Assembly (NCBI GenBank): GCA_014529385.2 | Contig: CM043958.1 | Location: 146,842,734 to 146,906,733, forward strand | Length of the DNA stretch: 64,000 bases | Origin: Adiantum capillus-veneris | Taxonomy: Eukaryota > Streptophyta > Polypodiopsida > Polypodiales > Pteridaceae | Direction of reading: 5' to 3' | Shown here: positions 61,523 through 64,000 of the stretch, in pieces | How the letters are laid out: the number at the start of each line of letters is the position of its first letter | Numbering within the stretch: the first letter of the stretch is position 1 | Program-made: the position numbers and the translations under genes | Notes under the pieces: generated by a model | What the model saw: the letters and a program-made list of their open reading frames with translations, nothing else | Told to the model about the DNA's origin: nothing | Databases searched by the model: none

Positions 61523-62629
61523 TTGATAAAGGAGAACTAGGTGTGGAGGTTAATTGTACACTACCTGCATTGGAGTGAGAAGGATCCCTCTTTTGAACAT
61601 GGATCCACACTTTGGAATATGTTTCATTTTGCTCATATTTTCCCTTGAGAGAATCTAAAAATTCACTACGAAGTTCCGTGAACAAGATCGAAATGATCTC
61701 TGGCATTTGACTGAGAGCGTCTGCCACTACATTGTATCGGCCTTTGCGATACCTTAACTTCGCGTCATATTCCTAAAGGATCTTGGCCCACCTGGCTTTC
61801 CGACCCTTTAAATCCGTTTGTTGTGTAAACCATTTGAGCAGACCCTAAAAAGATCTGTAATTCTTCCGGATTTTTAGGAGGTGGCCATTTTCGGATGGTA
61901 TCGACTTTGGATTGATCCATGTATAGGCCATTAGCTGAAATAACATGCCCTAAATAATGAATTTCCTCCTTGACAAAATCACATTTAGATTCCTTCGCAC
62001 ATAACTTGATGTGCGTAACAACTCAAACACCTGCCTGAGATGTTGTAAGTGTTCTTCTTCAGAAGCACTATAAACTAGAATGTCATCGAGTACACAATGA
62101 CAAATTTGCCCAAAAACGGCTTCAAGACACTATCCATAAGTGTCATGAATGTCACGGGCGCATTGGTTAACCCAAAGGGCATCACCAAAAACTCGTAATG
62201 TCCAAACCGTGTTCGGAATGCAGTCTTAGGTATATCGGCAAGCCGAATACGGACTTGGTGATATCCTGACCGCAAGTCGATTTTCGTAAAAATTCGAGCA
62301 TGTGTTAGCTTATCAAATAACTCATCTACCCTTGGCAATGGGTATTTGTTCTTAACTCTAACCGCATTTAAACCCCGGTAGTCTATGCACATGCGCATAC
62401 TGCCATCCTTTTTCTTCACCAAAAGGATAGGCAAAGCCCATGGTGAAGAACTGGATTGTACAAACCCTCTGCTAAGGTAGTCAGCAAGATGACGTTCCAC
62501 CTCAGCAGCTTTTGAGTAACTCATACGGTAAGGTGGTTTACTAACAGGTTTACAGCCTGCCGTCACGTCAATACCATGTTGGACTAAGCGTATATACAGA
62601 CAACATGGCTTCAAATCAGACAACTGCAC
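61416..62629 (-). pseudogene. RT and RNase H remnant of the truncated chromovirus
   Basis: The 62629-62075 part begins [20 protein letters not shown] and continues with [55 protein letters not shown] and [16 protein letters not shown] frameshift near 62090 destroys the Y-x-D-D box in this frame; the other frame reads VYL/LDDIL-like text. Between 62050 and 61730 the RT thumb is recognisable, but the RNase H core seems to be mostly deleted, with RYRKGRYNVVADALSQMPE (61770-61715) marking its end. The first 12 codons of the open frame belong to neighbouring DNA. Confidence 0.8.
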
Positions 62630-63324
62630 ATGGCAGTAGAATTAAGTCTACACCAGCAATAGTCGATTTGGAATCTGATGAGTTTGAGAAGCTTGGTTCT
62701 TCTAGCGTGCTTGAAATCATACGTTCAATGCCTTTGCAGAGCAATTTTTATCTCGCACTAAAACAAGCAAAGAATATCATTCAAGTTCAAGAGCTGCCTG
62801 TGCATTATGATGGCTATGTTGCATTTGAGTTTCCACCTTCTGGTGCAGCTAGTGGAATGACAAGGATGGAGCAAAGAAATGATAGTCACATGTGGACAGA
62901 ATATGTCACATGCAATAGTGACACTTTTCCAAGCATTGTTCAGTTCAGCCGATGCTCAGGTCACTTGTGCTGTCATAACATTGACTGTCCATATTATCTA
63001 AGGACTAGATTATATAATGAGGTTCATTGGCATGGTGGGCTTTCAAAGTCTTCCCCACAAGGCATGCTTACACCTGACCATGGCACCTTGATATGCAGTC
63101 ATTGCTCTCAAATGCCTGAAGGTGTGGCCATCTCTCCTGCAGTTATTTATTATTGTATGCCAAGAAATAAGCAAAGCTGGACCCGATGCGTGCTACATTT
63201 AGGTGAGCATCACCATCCATGTGGAGCAAGCAGGTCCCGAGGGATTCACCATAGAAAACTTACCGCACCACATAAGTGCAGAGGAGGGGTTTTTTTTTAC
63301 AAGTTACATAAGCGTATAAGTTAG
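62605..63324 (+). CDS. Cys/His-rich protein of unknown family
   Basis: 239 residues, uninterrupted, from ATG 62605 to TAG 63322. The N-terminal 80 residues are mixed. Then come [45 protein letters not shown] and [14 protein letters not shown]. Two C/H groups with a final H-x-H-P type ligand pair are like the WRKY-GCM1/FLYWCH zinc-finger fold, which is common at the N-terminus of MULE-type transposases and related DNA-binding proteins. This is a resemblance by pattern only. The start overlaps the truncated RT on the other strand by 25 bases, so the true start may have been cut off. The C-terminus ([16 protein letters not shown]) ends after a T8 run and may be a frameshift. Confidence 0.55.
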   Translation: MASNQTTAHGSRIKSTPAIVDLESDEFEKLGSSSVLEIIRSMPLQSNFYLALKQAKNIIQVQELPVHYDGYVAFEFPPSGAASGMTRMEQRNDSHMWTEYVTCNSDTFPSIVQFSRCSGHLCCHNIDCPYYLRTRLYNEVHWHGGLSKSSPQGMLTPDHGTLICSHCSQMPEGVAISPAVIYYCMPRNKQSWTRCVLHLGEHHHPCGASRSRGIHHRKLTAPHKCRGGVFFYKLHKRIS

Positions 63325-64000
63325 GGGCAGGCCCCCAATAATTTATCTCCCTAGCTTGAAAATTAGGGAGGGGGGCATCATATTTTGGGGAGGGGGAGGG
63401 GGACCTGACTTGGGTTGATTACTTGTAACAATTGATCATCGATGAGCACTAGAACTTAGATGAATTTAGGGGAATTTTTTTATCACATCACACTTCAAAT
63501 TTTGCATCCAACCGGTCATAGATAAGGGCTGATTTGGAGCAGGTCAAGGGTTGATTTACACCAACTTTGGATGGTTCAGAATTGGACGAGTAGCTAGAGC
63601 GCAGGCTGATCATGCACATAGTTTGAAATTCATACTAAGACACATTGAGGGTACATCCAATTATCAACATAAGTGGTTTCTTAATACGTTGCTAGTCACT
63701 ATGCTACACACTCTTTAACTAGTTTTACTTAGTTAGATCATGTGAGATCTAAATTTTATATGTAAGATAAGGATATTATAGTTTTCTTCATTGATTTTCG
63801 TATAAGCGTAGAAAGGGGGGTCATATTTCCTAATATGAGTCGTATATACGGGTTTTATCAAAGTTGTTCGCTCGCAGCTGGTGTCTGTTTTGTATATTAA
63901 GTGAATCCCCCGGGAGGCAGGTCCAGATCAAATGAAGAAAAAGTTGCATCAGTGCTACAACTCGTGCTTTTGCTCAAGATTTTATAATGGAAAAGCTTGT
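63325..64000. other. Right end, no gene seen
   Basis: A G-rich stretch (63365-63405, several runs of three to six G) is followed by AT-rich DNA with no coding frame. Confidence 0.5.

Larger units (their letters stand above)
59951..62600 (-). mobile_element. 5'-truncated chromovirus
   Basis: Minus strand: RT from its first block (about 62575), a remnant of RNase H, integrase and chromodomain, PPT and one LTR. Gag, protease and the 5' LTR are missing, as RT starts within a few bases of an unrelated plus-strand gene (62605). Not a complete insertion. Confidence 0.85.

Overview
The window is almost entirely transposable-element DNA from a large, repeat-rich plant nuclear genome. The evidence is several Ty3/gypsy LTR retrotransposons (two with chromodomain remnants), LINE zf-RVT fragments, a hAT transposase, a classical plant-type primer-binding site (TTGGCGCCGTTGTCGGGGA) and a decayed block of pentatricopeptide-repeat (PPR) sequence. 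An early-diverging land plant such as a lycophyte or fern would fit, but that is inference. No intact host gene is certain. Most coding regions carry in-frame stops or frameshifts; the clear exception is LINE ORF2 (33967-37344).

Layout. About 1-8235 (+): element A, an LTR element whose 5' LTR lies outside the window. It has a capsid-like gag, zinc knuckles, two protease-like domains and a C-terminal W/QGY repeat region, but no RT, RNase H or integrase. About 8240-18662 (-): a Ty3/gypsy element with gag, PR, RT, RH, IN and a roughly 3.4 kb accessory coding region after the integrase. 18676-23550: two diverged copies of a 1.4-1.5 kb block with LINE 3' ends and zinc-knuckle relics, with a further LINE remnant between them. 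23911-32757 (+): a chromovirus with 1.8-1.9 kb LTRs. 32803-37521 (+): a nearly intact LINE. 37720-41450 (+): PPR pseudogene relics. 42580-43600: a diverged tandem repeat. 43973-54756 (-): element B, a complete LTR element with LTRs, PBS, PPT and a probable TSD, again without pol enzymes. 55610-57817 (+): a hAT transposase pseudogene. 58100-59950 (-): a RING-finger pseudogene and a kinase-like pseudogene; the latter ends at a 184 bp solo-type LTR. 59951-about 62600 (-): a 5'-truncated chromovirus. 62605-63324 (+): a Cys/His-rich protein of unknown family.

The main result is that A and B, 40 kb apart and on opposite strands, are distant relatives in one RT-less family. They share a CX2CX3H knuckle, a K-V-[YF]-Q-P-K-[FY]-P block, a repeated W-[IV]-P...QG[FY]Y.G...IWLPK motif, a recurrent D-x-x-G-x-x-[YW] motif, and about 290 nt of conserved non-coding DNA downstream of the coding region. 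A looks like a canonical gag-protease fused in front of a B-like protein. They would need enzymes in trans, and the other LTR elements in the window are possible types of donor.
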